DNA of 64,000 nt from Kribbella sp. VKM Ac-2568 (GCF_004345365.1 NZ_SLVF01000003.1:310001-374000); one strand, 5' to 3'; shown: positions 1 through 10,704, numbered from the stretch's first letter. Program-made: numbers and translations. The notes: generated from the letters alone by a model not told the origin.

Positions 1-1076
<1,076 letters not shown>

Positions 1077-1080
<4 letters not shown>

Positions 1081-1382
1081 TTGTGCAGCTCCTTCTTGCG
1101 ACCCGCCGGACCGCGGAACATCTGCAGCATCCGGTCGGTGACGACGAAACCGCCCACCATGTTCACGGTCGCCAGCACGACGGCCAGCAGGCCGACCGCC
1201 ACGACCAGCGCGGAATCCGCCTGGCCGGTGACGATGATCGCGCCGACCAGGATGACGCCGTGGATCGCGTTCGCGCCGGACATCAGCGGGGTGTGCAGGG
1301 TCGAGCTGACCTTGCTGATCACCTCGACGCCGACGAAGGCCGCGAGCACGAAGATCGTCAGCAAAGCGATGGTCTCGGTCAT
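1077..1382 (-). CDS. pntAB: NAD(P) transhydrogenase subunit alpha part 2 (membrane part)
   Basis: A 101-residue membrane protein that supplies the alpha-subunit transmembrane helices when PntA is split into two genes, the usual arrangement in actinobacteria and alphaproteobacteria. It starts [20 protein letters not shown] and shows three hydrophobic stretches at about residues 5-20, 43-58 and 62-82, with a short basic C-terminal tail. Its ATG overlaps the stop of pntAA (ATGA) and its stop overlaps the GTG of pntB, so the three genes are translationally coupled. Length and helix number match the family. Confidence 0.92.
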
Positions 1383-2503
1383 GCCATCGGTCCTTCCAGC
1401 AACTCGCGGGTCGGCTCGTGCAGCACGCTGCCGTCGTGGGTGACGCAGCAGCCGCGGACGATCTCGTCGTTGAAGTCCGGGGCGAACTCGGCATCCCGGG
1501 TCATCAGGGTGATCAGGTTCGCGATGTTCTGCCCGTACAGCCGGCTGGCCGGTCCGGCCATCTGGCTGGGCACGTTCGCGCCACCCCAGACCAGCGCGTT
1601 GCCGATCATCAGCTCGGTCCCGGCCACCGAGCCCTCGACGTTGCCGCCGGACTCCGAGGCCAGGTCGACCACGACCGAGCCGGGTTTCATCTGCTCGACC
1701 ATGGCCCGCGACACCAGGATCGGCGCGGTCCGCCCGGGCACCGCCGCCGTGGTGATCAGCGCGTCCGCGCCCGCGACGTACGGCGCGAGCAGGTCGCGCT
1801 GCAACTGGGCCCGCTCCTCGGTCATCTCGCGGGCGTAGCCGCCCGGTCCGTCCAGGGTGCCGAGCTCCAGCTCGATCGGCTGGGCGCCCATCGAGGCGAT
1901 CTCCTCGGCCGCGGCGGTGCGCACGTCGTACGCCTTCACGACCGCGCCGAGACGCTTGGCGGTGGCGATCGCCTGCAGACCGGCGACGCCCGCGCCCAGG
2001 ACGAGCACCTGGGCGGGCGGCACCGTGCCGGCGGCGGTCATGTTCAGCGGGAAGAACCTGGGCAGGCGTTCCGCCGCGACGATCGCCGCGCGGTACCCGG
2101 CGACCAGGGCCTGGGAGGATAGCGCGTCCATCGACTGGGCCCGGGAGATCCGCGGGATCAGCTCCATCGCGAACGCGGTCAGCTTGGCCCGGGTCGCGGC
2201 CCGGATCACGTCCGGCGGGTTCGTCGGCAGGAACGACATCAGCGCCGTACCGGCGTGCAGCCGTTGCAGGCGTTCCCGTTCCAGCGGCTGCACCGACGCC
2301 ACCACGGTGGCCGCGTGGTCGGCACCCCAGGCCACCTCGGCCCCCGCGTCGCGGTAGGCGTCGTCGGAATACAGCGCGCGCTCGCCGGCCGCGGGTTCGA
2401 CCGCGACCTCGTAGCCGAGCTGGACGAGTTTCACGACTTGTTCCGGCACCAGCGCCACGCGGCGCTCCGCCGGTCTGGTCTCTCGCACTACTGCGATCTT
2501 CAC
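1379..2503 (-). CDS. pntAA: NAD(P) transhydrogenase subunit alpha part 1 (NAD-binding)
   Basis: A 374-residue soluble subunit that binds NAD(H) and donates hydride to the NADP-binding domain of PntB. It is related to alanine dehydrogenase: the N-terminus [19 protein letters not shown] and the Rossmann motif [20 protein letters not shown] near the middle are typical. The open frame extends further upstream, but homology begins right after a GTG at 2503, so I start there; no strong Shine-Dalgarno precedes it. It lies 52 bp downstream of the dipeptidase gene on the same strand and may share its transcript. Confidence 0.92.
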   Translation of the reverse strand: MKIAVVRETRPAERRVALVPEQVVKLVQLGYEVAVEPAAGERALYSDDAYRDAGAEVAWGADHAATVVASVQPLERERLQRLHAGTALMSFLPTNPPDVIRAATRAKLTAFAMELIPRISRAQSMDALSSQALVAGYRAAIVAAERLPRFFPLNMTAAGTVPPAQVLVLGAGVAGLQAIATAKRLGAVVKAYDVRTAAAEEIASMGAQPIELELGTLDGPGGYAREMTEERAQLQRDLLAPYVAGADALITTAAVPGRTAPILVSRAMVEQMKPGSVVVDLASESGGNVEGSVAGTELMIGNALVWGGANVPSQMAGPASRLYGQNIANLITLMTRDAEFAPDFNDEIVRGCCVTHDGSVLHEPTRELLEGPMA

Positions 2504-2555
2504 TCGCCGAAACCTATGCCAAACCCTGGGTGCCCGGAAAGCCCGGTCCCACCGA

Positions 2556-3881
2556 TCATGCCAAGTTCTGAAGAAGATGCGCCTCGGCCAGGCAGACCTT
2601 GGCGAACTCCTCCAGGTGCAGGCCTTCGTCGATGCCGTGCGCGCGGGTATCCGGATCCTCCACCCCGGTGACCAGTACGGCGGCCTGCGGGAAGGCCTGC
2701 TGGAACTCCGCGATGAAGGGGATCGAGCCGCCCATCCCGGTGTCGACGGGCTCCACGCCCCAGGCCGCGGCGAAGGCGGACCGGGCCGCGTCGTACGCGC
2801 CACCGCGGGCGTTGATGCTGCACGGCTGGCCGAGATCGCCATCCGTGACGGTGACCTGGGCGCCCCACGGGGCGTTCTGCTCGAGGTGGTTGCGCAGGGC
2901 CTCCATCGCCTTGACCGCGTCGTCACCCGGCGCCACCCGCAGGCTCACCTTCGCCCGGGCGACCGGTACGAGGGTGTTGCTCGCGTCGGCGACGCGCGGC
3001 GCGTCGATGGCCAGTACCGCGATCGCCGGGCGGGTCCACAGCCGGTCGACCAGCGTGCCGGTGCCGATCAGCCGGACGGAGTCCAGCACGCTCGACTCGG
3101 CCCGGAACCGGTCCTCCGGGTAGTCCAGGTCGGCCGCGCGGGTCGCGTGCAGCCCGTCGACGGCGACGTCACCGTTGTCCGTGTGCAGGGTCGCGAGCAG
3201 GCGGCACAGAGCCGACAGCGCGTCCGGCACGGCACCACCGAACAGGCCCGAGTGCACCGCGTGCTTGAGCGTCCGCACCTCGACGTAGCAGTCGACCAGG
3301 CCGCGCAGGGACACGGTCAGCGCCGGCTGGCCGATCGCCCAGTTGCCGGAGTCGGCGATCACGATCGCGTCGGAGGTCAGGTCGTCGGCGTACTCGTCCA
3401 GCAGCGCCAGCAGGGTCGGCGAGCCGATCTCCTCCTCGCCCTCCACGAAGACCGTCACGCCGACCGGCAGATCGTTGCCGAAGGCCCGTACGGCGGCGAG
3501 GTGGGCGGCGATGCCGGCCTTGTCGTCGGCGGCGCCGCGGGCGTACAGCCGGCCGTCCCGCTCGGTCGGCTCGAACGGCTGCGAGGTCCACTCGTCCAGC
3601 GCGCCGGTCGGCTGCACGTCGTGGTGCGCGTAGAGCAGTACCGTCGGCTTGCCCTCCGGGGCCGGCTTCTTGGCGATCACGGCGGGCGCGCCCTCACCGG
3701 CCCGGACGATCTTCACCGAGAAGCCCTCGGCCTCGAACAGGGCGGCGGTCGCCTCGGCGGACCGCTGGACGTCGGCCGCGCGGGCCGGGTCGGCGCTGAC
3801 CGAGGGAATCCGGATGAGGTCCTCGAGGTCGGCGCGGACGGAGGGCAGTACGCGGTCGATCGCCGCAGACAAGTCAGACAT
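2556..3881 (-). CDS. M20-family metallopeptidase (dipeptidase)
   Basis: A 441-residue zinc hydrolase of the M20/M25/M40 family, probably cytoplasmic, cleaving dipeptides or N-acylated amino acids. Visible metal-site motifs are LLYAHHDVQP (first His and Asp), YARGAADDKAG (bridging Asp) and VEGEEEIGS (catalytic Glu pair), with a lid domain between the two halves of the catalytic domain. Length is normal for the dipeptidase branch. The ATG at 3881 is the natural start because homology begins at MSDLSAAIDRV. It precedes the transhydrogenase operon on the same strand and faces a damaged secreted-protein gene across a 120-bp divergent spacer. The exact substrate cannot be read from sequence. Confidence 0.9.
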   Translation of the reverse strand: MSDLSAAIDRVLPSVRADLEDLIRIPSVSADPARAADVQRSAEATAALFEAEGFSVKIVRAGEGAPAVIAKKPAPEGKPTVLLYAHHDVQPTGALDEWTSQPFEPTERDGRLYARGAADDKAGIAAHLAAVRAFGNDLPVGVTVFVEGEEEIGSPTLLALLDEYADDLTSDAIVIADSGNWAIGQPALTVSLRGLVDCYVEVRTLKHAVHSGLFGGAVPDALSALCRLLATLHTDNGDVAVDGLHATRAADLDYPEDRFRAESSVLDSVRLIGTGTLVDRLWTRPAIAVLAIDAPRVADASNTLVPVARAKVSLRVAPGDDAVKAMEALRNHLEQNAPWGAQVTVTDGDLGQPCSINARGGAYDAARSAFAAAWGVEPVDTGMGGSIPFIAEFQQAFPQAAVLVTGVEDPDTRAHGIDEGLHLEEFAKVCLAEAHLLQNLA

Positions 3882-4001
3882 GCGCCCTACGGTACGGCGG
3901 TCCCGCTCGAGACCCCATGCCGGTCAAAAGGAGGGGCAGTAAGGATCTTACGGTTTAGGGTAGGCATCCCGAAGGTTATCGCCCGAACCCGAGAGGATCT
4001 C

Positions 4002-4747
4002 ATGGCCCGCCCCCTAGCCATCCTGACCGCCTTCATCAGCACCGCCGCGGCGCTCACCACCGTCAGCGCACCGAGTACCGCACCGGCGCCGACTCCCAGA
4101 TCTACGGCATCGACCCGGCCACCGGCGCCACCGTCGGCGTGGTCGCCATCGCGGAGTCACACGTCGGGGGAATCACCACCAGCAAGGGATGGGCCTTCGT
4201 CTCCGGCGCCGGCACCTCCATCCGCAAGTACCGGCTGACCGAGCTCCGCGACGCAATGAAGGCCGCCGGTACGCCGTACCTGACGCAGGTGGGCACCGCC
4301 CGCGAGGTGGCGTCGGCGTCCTTCCTGAGCAGCTACGGCGACTCCCTGTGGTCCGGCTCCTTCAATGACACCGGCCGCGGCACGATGTACGAGTACAAGA
4401 TCGCCGACGACGGCACCCTGACCACGGTCGCCGGCGCCTGGGAGGTGCCGACCAAGACGCAGGGCCTGATGATCACGGCGAAACACTTCGTCTACAGCAC
4501 GTCGTACGGACGCGGGAACCGGAGCAACCTGTACGTCGTACGCCGGGGTCAGAAGGATCTCGACGCGGCCCAGCTGAGCTGCTTCCGCGCGCCGAGCATG
4601 ACCGAGGGCATCACCGAGTACAACGGCACCGCGTACCTCGTCTACGAGTCCGGCTCCCACCTCTACGCCTCGGACCCCGCCACCCTCAACGTCATCCCCC
4701 GCCTCCACAAGGCGTCGGTGATGTCGCTGACCTCGCTGGTGCCGTAG
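4002..4747 (+). pseudogene. Secreted protein, frameshifted after its signal peptide
   Basis: A good ribosome site (GAGAGG) precedes an ATG at 4002 that opens a convincing signal peptide (MARPLAILTAFISTAAALTT). That frame then degenerates into Pro/Ser-rich nonsense and ends soon after. The body of the protein continues in another frame from about 4070 to the stop at 4745-4747, with natural sequence such as GADSQIYGIDPATGATVGVV and EWEVPTKTQ-like beta-rich text (about 225 codons). A GTG at 4139 could only give an untranslocated 202-residue fragment. The simplest reading is a small deletion or frameshift that separated signal peptide and body. Sequencing error remains possible. The body resembles secreted actinobacterial proteins of unknown function. 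Confidence 0.6.
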
Positions 4748-4750
4748 TAC

Positions 4751-6199
4751 CTACTGATACTTCGCGGAGTTGAGGACGTCGTCGCGCTCCGGGTCCAGGG
4801 CTCGCACCTGGACTCGGAGCATCTCCGTCTGTGAGAGCTTCGAGTAGCGCTCCACCACGCCGCAGTCGTAGGCGATGGTCACGGACGGCCTTTTGTCGAC
4901 CTCTTCGGTAACCGCGCCTGTCGGCTTGCACCCCTGGGGAGCTGTGACGGTCTGCACCGTGGGCAGGGTCGACATCGGCAGCACGCCCATGAACACACCG
5001 TAGGCGCCGTTGTTCGCCTGCCAGCCGGCGGAGTCGGGGCTGACCAGCAGCGCCTTCGAGCCGTCCGCCGCCTTGGTCGACTTCTCATCCCAGTCCCGCG
5101 GCACCTGCACCGACAGCCGCCCAGAGTCGTCGGTGACTGTCACCGGGCGGCTCAGAACCAAGGCATAGCCGCCCAAGCCCCCAACTGCGGCCAGGACCAC
5201 CGCTGCGAGCACGGCAATCACGCGGGCCCGGGTGAAGCGGCGGGGTTCGGGGGCCACCTCGGTGGGCGGGACGGCGGCGATGGTCGCGACGTTGGCCGGC
5301 GAGGGGGCGGTCTCCTGGTCGACGGCAACCGGACTCGCGGGGGCGGAAAGCTCTTCGGCGGGGACCAGATTGGCGGGGATCTCGCCGGTGGTGTGGGCCT
5401 CGCGGAGGGCGTTGAGGAAGCTGTCGAGGTCTGGCCAGCGCTTGTCCCGGTCCGGCTCGAGGGCCCGCCGGACCACCACGTCGATCGCGTCCGAGACGTC
5501 CGCGCGCAGTGTGGTCATCGACGGCGGCGGGGCGTCGATCCGCATCACCGCGCCGAGGCTGATCACGCCGTGCGGCGCCTGGCCGGTGAAGGCCGCGTAG
5601 GCGACCGCGCCGAGGGAGTACAGGTCGGCGCGCTGGTCCAGCCGGTCGCCCATCACCTGCTCGGGCGCGACGTACGCCGGAGTACCGCCCGGCATCGTCA
5701 ACTGGGACACGGTTTCCAGGGACTTGCCCAGGCCGAGGTCGCCGAGCATCGCGCGATCACCGGCCGGGTCGGTGCGGAACAACACGTTCGCGGGTTTCAC
5801 GTCGCGGTGCAGGACGCCGCGGGCGTGTAGCTGCTTGAGCCCGCTGCCCACCTGGGTGATCACGTCGACGGCCTCGTCGATCTCCAGCGGCCCGGCCTTG
5901 ATCCGGTCCGCGAGCGACCCGCCGTCGGCGTACGTGAGGACCAGGTACGGGCGGCCGTCCTCGGTCTCGCCGATGTCGTGCACGCCGACCACGTGCGGCG
6001 AGTCGACCCGGCGCAGGAACCGGCCCTCGGCCAGGAACCGGCGGCGGACGTCGTCCTCGTCGATCCAGTTGTCGGACAGGATCTTGACCGCGACATCGGC
6101 GTCCAACTGCTCGTCCCGGGCCAGCCAGACGGTCGCGAAACCACCAGCACCCACCCGGCGGACCAGGGAGTACCGGCCGATCCGCGGTGGCTGGTCCAT
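4751..6199 (-). CDS. Membrane-anchored serine/threonine protein kinase
   Basis: A 482-residue Hanks-type (PknB-like) kinase. The kinase domain spans about residues 8-265: glycine loop VGAGGFATVW, ATP lysine K39 in VAVKI, catalytic loop HRDVKPANV (D133) and DLG in place of DFG (D154), followed by the APE-like motif YVAPE. A Pro/Ala-rich linker leads to one transmembrane helix at about 327-349 and a 130-residue extracytoplasmic domain with two cysteines that could form a disulfide. The start MDQPPRIGRY at 6199 is set by the kinase N-terminus; a CATAAT hexamer just upstream would fit leaderless transcription. It is divergent from two tandem anchored proteins, which are candidate partners by position only. 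Confidence 0.93.
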   Translation of the reverse strand: MDQPPRIGRYSLVRRVGAGGFATVWLARDEQLDADVAVKILSDNWIDEDDVRRRFLAEGRFLRRVDSPHVVGVHDIGETEDGRPYLVLTYADGGSLADRIKAGPLEIDEAVDVITQVGSGLKQLHARGVLHRDVKPANVLFRTDPAGDRAMLGDLGLGKSLETVSQLTMPGGTPAYVAPEQVMGDRLDQRADLYSLGAVAYAAFTGQAPHGVISLGAVMRIDAPPPSMTTLRADVSDAIDVVVRRALEPDRDKRWPDLDSFLNALREAHTTGEIPANLVPAEELSAPASPVAVDQETAPSPANVATIAAVPPTEVAPEPRRFTRARVIAVLAAVVLAAVGGLGGYALVLSRPVTVTDDSGRLSVQVPRDWDEKSTKAADGSKALLVSPDSAGWQANNGAYGVFMGVLPMSTLPTVQTVTAPQGCKPTGAVTEEVDKRPSVTIAYDCGVVERYSKLSQTEMLRVQVRALDPERDDVLNSAKYQ

Positions 6200-6337
6200 G
6201 CCCGCATTATGCTCGATCGCTCCTGCGACCGGGTCGCCGGAGCGGGGCAACGAGACGGAAACGCGGCTCGTGACGAACAAATCGGGGCCGGCCGTCGTCC
6301 CATCGCCGACGGGGACGAATCGATGGGACGACCGAAC

Positions 6338-7564
6338 GTGAAGCACAAGAACGGTGCGCTTGCCGTCGGCGTGGCGGCAGCCGCGGTACTGGCAGTGGTC
6401 AGCGGTGGCGCCTTGGCGGCCCAGCGCGGCCCTGCTACGGGCGGTACAGGTGCCGCGCCGCTGCCGGCCGGGCCGTCCCCGACCGCCTCGTCACCCAAAC
6501 CCTCAGCCACTCCCAGCTCCACGCCGAGCACCAAGCCCAAGCCGACGCCGACGCCGTCCCGACCGGGGATCCCGGCCACGGTGACCATCGATCTCGCCAA
6601 GTTGCAGCTCGGGCGGGCACCTCAGCAGCCGTACCTCGAGGGCCGGGTGGTGAAGGGCGGGCCCGGCACCGACCACACCATCCCGGGCAAGCAGAACATC
6701 CTGCAAGCACTGCAATTCGGGACCCAGCTCGTCGCACTGCTGGAGGTCGGTGAGGGCGGCAGCGAACTCGTCACCGTGGACACGAACGCCGGCCATCCCG
6801 GGTTCGGTCCCGTGCGGATCCCGGACGTCGCGAGCCTGGTGGGCTCCCTGGATGTGACCGAGTACGCGTTCGCGACCGCGCCCCAGAACCCAGACCACAC
6901 CCGGGCCAGGGGCAGCGCCGTCTACTGGTCGAACAGTCTCCCGCTGCCGGACGAGAAGGAGTTGCCATCGCGGAAGCTGGAGCGGCCGAACGACTGGGGC
7001 TCGACTGTGCTCGCGGTCGTCGGAGACACCGTGTACTTCGCTTCCGACACGGACCCGAACGGGATCACCTCGGCTCTGAACGAGTGGAACTCCAAGTCCG
7101 GCAAGGTGACCCGGCTGCGCAGCTTCAAGTCCCCGTTCCGCGTCGACTACCAGGGCCGGACCGGCGTCGACCAGATCGCCGGGGCGGCCCAGACCTTCTG
7201 CTCGGCGCTCAGGGAAGTGGACAACGGCAAGCAGTTCTGGCGGACCTGTGAGTACGCACTGAACGGTTTCACGCCCGACGGCCGGACCGTCTACGCGACC
7301 CCGGACTTCCGGGCCGGCGGCTCGGACCCATTCACCGCCGCGCTGGACGCCCGGACGGGTGAGCTGCGGCGGAAGTGGGTCGGGGCGCTGTTCCTGCACG
7401 CGCTGGCCGAGGACGACGACCACCTGCTGATGGTCGCCGACAATGGCGAGGGGACGAAGAGCGCGATCATCCGGTGCAGCATCACCACCGGCGGCTGCGA
7501 GCTCGCGACGCCGCTGACCAAGATCCGGCGGTACGACCTACGGCTGTTAGGAGCTCAGGCATGA
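6338..7564 (+). CDS. Membrane-anchored protein with Pro/Thr linker, first of two paralogs
   Basis: A 408-residue protein of unknown function. One N-terminal hydrophobic helix (about residues 7-28) is followed by a long Pro/Ser/Thr linker (about 40-75) and a beta-rich extracytoplasmic domain of about 330 residues with repeated blades such as GDTVYFASDTDPNG and CEYALNGFTPDGRTVY, suggesting a propeller-like fold. Two cysteines near each of two positions may form disulfides. I chose the GTG at 6338 because VKHKNGALAVGVA aligns exactly with the start of the next gene; an in-frame ATG lies at 6323. It overlaps that paralog by 4 bp and is divergent from the Ser/Thr kinase gene. Confidence 0.8.
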   Translation: MKHKNGALAVGVAAAAVLAVVSGGALAAQRGPATGGTGAAPLPAGPSPTASSPKPSATPSSTPSTKPKPTPTPSRPGIPATVTIDLAKLQLGRAPQQPYLEGRVVKGGPGTDHTIPGKQNILQALQFGTQLVALLEVGEGGSELVTVDTNAGHPGFGPVRIPDVASLVGSLDVTEYAFATAPQNPDHTRARGSAVYWSNSLPLPDEKELPSRKLERPNDWGSTVLAVVGDTVYFASDTDPNGITSALNEWNSKSGKVTRLRSFKSPFRVDYQGRTGVDQIAGAAQTFCSALREVDNGKQFWRTCEYALNGFTPDGRTVYATPDFRAGGSDPFTAALDARTGELRRKWVGALFLHALAEDDDHLLMVADNGEGTKSAIIRCSITTGGCELATPLTKIRRYDLRLLGAQA

Positions 7565-8748
7565 GGCAGAAGAACGGCCGGCTGATCGTGCTGGTCGCGG
7601 CGGTCGCGGTCGCGGCTGTCGCCCTGGGCGGGGTGTTCGCCTACCAGCAGGGGCCTCGCGGGAACGACTCCGCTGCGGCTCCGCTGTTCGCACCGACCAG
7701 CCCGGCCACCCCTACTCCCAGCCGGACGCCGACGCCGTCAGTCACCCCGTCGACGACGCCGTCCCGGACGCCGTCCGCACCCCAGACGACGTCCACCGGC
7801 CCGACCAGGATCAAGCTGAACCTCGCGAAGCTCCCCAAGGGCCGCGCACCCCAGATCCCGTACCTGGTCGGCCGCGAGGTCCGCGGCGGTGCCGGCGATC
7901 CGACCAAGATCCCCGGCAGCGGCAACATCCACGCGATCGCCCGGCTCGGCAGCAGAGTGCTGGCCGTGGTCTCCAAAGGCAACGGCACGGAACTGGTCAA
8001 GATCGACTACGGCGCGGTCGAGCGGGTCCCGGATGTGACCGACCTGGTCTCCACCGACGACCAGACCGCGGTCGCCTATGCGGCCACGCGGACCACGGAA
8101 GGTGGCGGCGCGCTCAGGGGCGGCATCGTCTACGCCGAGACGATTGAGTCGGTGAAGTCACTCCAACTGCCGAACAGCTGGGACGTCTACCCCCTCGCCT
8201 ACCGGAACGGCAAGGTCTACTTCCGGGCGTCAGCCACCGAGACCGGCAGCAACTGGAACCTGTACGAGTGGACGCCGGGCGCCGCGAAGGCGACCGAGAT
8301 CACGACGGTGAAATCACCGACGGCTCTGTCGGACGACGGCCGGGTCGCCGCGTCGATCGGACTGCTCAACGACAGCGGCACCTGCTCCGACGTCACCCTC
8401 GTCGCGACCGGCAAGAAGCTCTGGCGGACCTGCGAGAACCAGCTGTCCGCCTTCACGCCGGACGGCGCCACGGCGATCGGCCGCCCGTCGTACCTCGACG
8501 GGTACTGCGACACCACCGTCGCCGCCCTGGATGCCAGCACCGGACGACTGATCCGCGAATGGAGTAGCTGCTTCCACCAGAGCGAGGCCGAGGACGACCA
8601 GCACTTCCTGATCATCGCCGACGCGAGCGACGGTGGCGGCGAGGACGGGTACGGCAGGCGGGCGATCATCCGCTGCGACATCAGCACCGGCGCGTGCGAG
8701 CTGGCGACGCCGCTGTCCAGCACCAGCTCACTGAGGATCGGCGACTGA
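7561..8748 (+). CDS. Membrane-anchored protein with Pro/Thr linker, second of two paralogs
   Basis: A 395-residue paralog of the preceding gene. It has the same architecture: basic start MRQKNGRLIV, one transmembrane helix (about 7-25), a Pro/Thr linker rich in TPS/PSRTP motifs (about 40-80), then a domain that keeps shared landmarks (LAKLPKGRAPQIPYLVGREV, KLWRTCENQLSAFTPDG, AIIRCDISTGACELATPL). The ATG overlaps the upstream stop (ATGA) and has a clear AGGAG site 6 bases before it, so this start is firm and fixes the paralog's start by alignment. The two genes surely arose by tandem duplication and are probably cotranscribed. Function unknown; extracytoplasmic ligand binding or structural role is inference. 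Confidence 0.82.
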   Translation: MRQKNGRLIVLVAAVAVAAVALGGVFAYQQGPRGNDSAAAPLFAPTSPATPTPSRTPTPSVTPSTTPSRTPSAPQTTSTGPTRIKLNLAKLPKGRAPQIPYLVGREVRGGAGDPTKIPGSGNIHAIARLGSRVLAVVSKGNGTELVKIDYGAVERVPDVTDLVSTDDQTAVAYAATRTTEGGGALRGGIVYAETIESVKSLQLPNSWDVYPLAYRNGKVYFRASATETGSNWNLYEWTPGAAKATEITTVKSPTALSDDGRVAASIGLLNDSGTCSDVTLVATGKKLWRTCENQLSAFTPDGATAIGRPSYLDGYCDTTVAALDASTGRLIREWSSCFHQSEAEDDQHFLIIADASDGGGEDGYGRRAIIRCDISTGACELATPLSSTSSLRIGD

Positions 8749-8754
8749 CGGCGT

Positions 8755-8775
8755 CTGCCAGCAGCTAACTGGCAG
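8755..8775 (+). terminator. Small hairpin after the paralog pair
   Basis: CTGCCAG and CTGGCAG form a perfect 7-bp stem with a 7-base loop, 6 bp past the stop of the second paralog. There is no U tract, so termination is only plausible. Confidence 0.4.
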
Positions 8776-8808
8776 CCCCTCGCGCCCAGCAGGCGGGAGA
8801 CTGCCTAT

Positions 8809-9546
8809 ATGGAACGGATTGTGGTGCTGGCGGATGTGCACGGGGTGTTGCCTGCTTTGAAGGCGGTGCTCGGGGAGGCCGACGTCGCGGGCGCGGATGT
8901 GATCGTGCTGGCCGGGGATATCGCCAGTGGGCCGTTGCCGGTGGAGACGTTGGATCTGCTGGTGGGGCTGGGGGAACGGGCGGTCTGGGTTCGGGGGAAC
9001 GCGGACCGGGAATTGGTGGCGATGGCTCGGGGGGAGTTCCGCGGGGAGGCGCCGGACGAGGTGAGTCCGTGGGCGGCCGGGGAGTTGCGGGCGGATCAGG
9101 TCGAGCTGCTGGACGAGTTGCCGGCCAGCGTCACGATCGGGGACACGCTGTTCTGCCATGCGACTCCTCGCGACGACGAGGAGATGGTGCTGGTGGACAG
9201 CCCGATCTCGCGGTGGGCGGACGTCCTAAGCGGCGTACCGGAGGAAGTCAGGACCATCGTGTGCGGACATACGCACATGCCGTTCGCCCGGCAGGTCGAT
9301 CGGCGGTTGGTGGTCAACGCCGGCAGCGTCGGGATGCCGTACGGCGCCCCCGGAGCCAGCTGGGCTCTGCTGACGGCCGACGGCGTCGAGCTCAGGCGCA
9401 CTCACTTTGACACGGCAGCCGCCACGCAGCAGCTTGCCAAGCAGTCGTCGTACCCAGGGATCGAGACCTGGATGGACGAGTACCTCCGCTCCAACTACTC
9501 CGACACCGACGCCCTCGCCGCGTTCAGGCCGCGCTCGAAGGGCTGA
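8809..9546 (+). CDS. Calcineurin-like metallophosphoesterase
   Basis: A 245-residue cytoplasmic phosphoesterase of the YfcE/MJ0936 type. The metal-binding motifs appear in family order: LADVHG (residues 7-12), LAGDI, RGNAD (GNxD), CHATP and CGHTHMPF, followed by NAGSVGMPYG. Such enzymes hydrolyse phosphodiesters, but the physiological substrate is not deducible. The ATG at 8809 begins with the conserved core. It ends 17 bp before the sensor kinase gene on the same strand and may be cotranscribed with it, though nothing links the functions. Confidence 0.88.
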   Translation: MERIVVLADVHGVLPALKAVLGEADVAGADVIVLAGDIASGPLPVETLDLLVGLGERAVWVRGNADRELVAMARGEFRGEAPDEVSPWAAGELRADQVELLDELPASVTIGDTLFCHATPRDDEEMVLVDSPISRWADVLSGVPEEVRTIVCGHTHMPFARQVDRRLVVNAGSVGMPYGAPGASWALLTADGVELRRTHFDTAAATQQLAKQSSYPGIETWMDEYLRSNYSDTDALAAFRPRSKG

Positions 9547-9563
9547 CCGGCTACCGTCGGGGC

Positions 9564-10694
9564 ATGTTCGCGCGGCGTCGGAAGCACTTCGGAACTCCGG
9601 CCGACAAGGCGACGTATGCGACCCTGCATACCGCCTCGCTGGCCACGCCGAGCCTGCGCGAAGGACTCACCCCGGCCGCGGCGGGCAAGGCCAGCAAGCA
9701 CCTTCGCGACCTCCTCGGTACCGCGGCCATCGCCATCTGCGACTCCTCCGGCGTACTGGCCTGGGACGGCGTCGGCGGTCCGTACGAGAGCAACCACCGC
9801 CGCGACGCCAAGGCGATCGCCGCCGTCACCCTGCGAACCGGCCGTACCGCGGTGCTCGGCCCGCACGACGTCGCCTGCGGTGACCCGCAATGCCCCGTCC
9901 GTACTGCGGTGGTGGCTCCGATCGTGACGGAGGATCACGTGGTGGCCGTGCTGGTCGCCTACAGCCCACGTTCCTCGGCCGCACTCGTCCGGGCCACCGA
10001 GGAGGTGGCTCGCTGGGTCTCCGGCCAGGTGGAGCTCGCCGAGCTGAACAAGGAGCGCACCCGCGCGATGGAGGCCGAGCTGAGGGCGCTCCGGGCGCAG
10101 ATCAGCCCGCACTTCATCTACAACGCGCTGGCCGCGATCGCCTCCTTCGTCCGGACCGATCCCGAGCGGGCCCGGGAGCTCCTGCTCGAGTTCGCCGACT
10201 TCTCCCGCTACGCCCTGCGCCGGGGCGGGGAGTTCACCACGCTGTCGGACGAGCTCCGCAACGTCGAGCGGTACCTCGTGCTGGAGCAGGCGCGCTTCGG
10301 CGAACGCCTCAAGGTGTCGCTGCTGATCGCGCCCGAGGTGCTGTCGGTCGCGATCCCCTTCCTCGTGGTCCAGCCGCTGGTGGAGAACGCGGTACGGCAC
10401 GGTCTGGACGGCACCACCGGCATCGGGCGGATCACCATCCGGGCGCAGGACCGCGGGCTGGAGGCGGAGATCAGCGTCGAGGACGACGGTGCCGGCAGCG
10501 ATCCCGAGGTGATCCGCGCGGCGCTGGCCGGCGAGTCCGCGGGCGACTCCGTCGGCCTCGGCAACGTCGACGCCCGGTTGCGGCAGGTCTACGGCGACGA
10601 CTACGGCCTGGTGGTCGAGACCGCGCCCGAGGCAGGCACAAAGGTCAGCTTCCGGGTCCCCAAATACTCCTCAGGGGTGCACGCATCCGCTTAG
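9564..10694 (+). CDS. LytS-type sensor histidine kinase
   Basis: A 376-residue soluble-looking kinase. The first 160 residues form a GAF-like sensory region with a CGDPQCPV motif (two cysteines at about 105 and 110) that might bind a metal or sense redox state. The His_kinase (LytS/YehU) dimerisation motif QISPHFIYNAL carries the phosphorylatable H183, followed by a coiled-coil-free ATPase domain with LVENAVRHGL (N box), DDGAGSD (G1) and GLGNVDARL (G2). There are no obvious transmembrane helices, unlike E. coli BtsS. The LytTR response regulator follows after 10 bp and two solute:sodium symporters follow that, the same kind of partnership as the pyruvate-sensing BtsSR and YpdAB systems. The ligand is therefore likely a small carboxylate (inference). 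Confidence 0.9.
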   Translation: MFARRRKHFGTPADKATYATLHTASLATPSLREGLTPAAAGKASKHLRDLLGTAAIAICDSSGVLAWDGVGGPYESNHRRDAKAIAAVTLRTGRTAVLGPHDVACGDPQCPVRTAVVAPIVTEDHVVAVLVAYSPRSSAALVRATEEVARWVSGQVELAELNKERTRAMEAELRALRAQISPHFIYNALAAIASFVRTDPERARELLLEFADFSRYALRRGGEFTTLSDELRNVERYLVLEQARFGERLKVSLLIAPEVLSVAIPFLVVQPLVENAVRHGLDGTTGIGRITIRAQDRGLEAEISVEDDGAGSDPEVIRAALAGESAGDSVGLGNVDARLRQVYGDDYGLVVETAPEAGTKVSFRVPKYSSGVHASA

Positions 10695-10704
10695 TCTGTC
10701 GGCC

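Noticed and set aside
3954..3972. TTAGGGTAGGC resembling a DtxR/IdeR iron box
   Set aside because: Only the left half matches the consensus; the right half does not, and the downstream gene is broken and not iron-related.
6180..6215. Leaderless promoter (CATAAT) for the Ser/Thr kinase
   Set aside because: The -10-like hexamer is well placed but no matching -35 element is visible, so it is noted in the gene entry and not listed as a feature.
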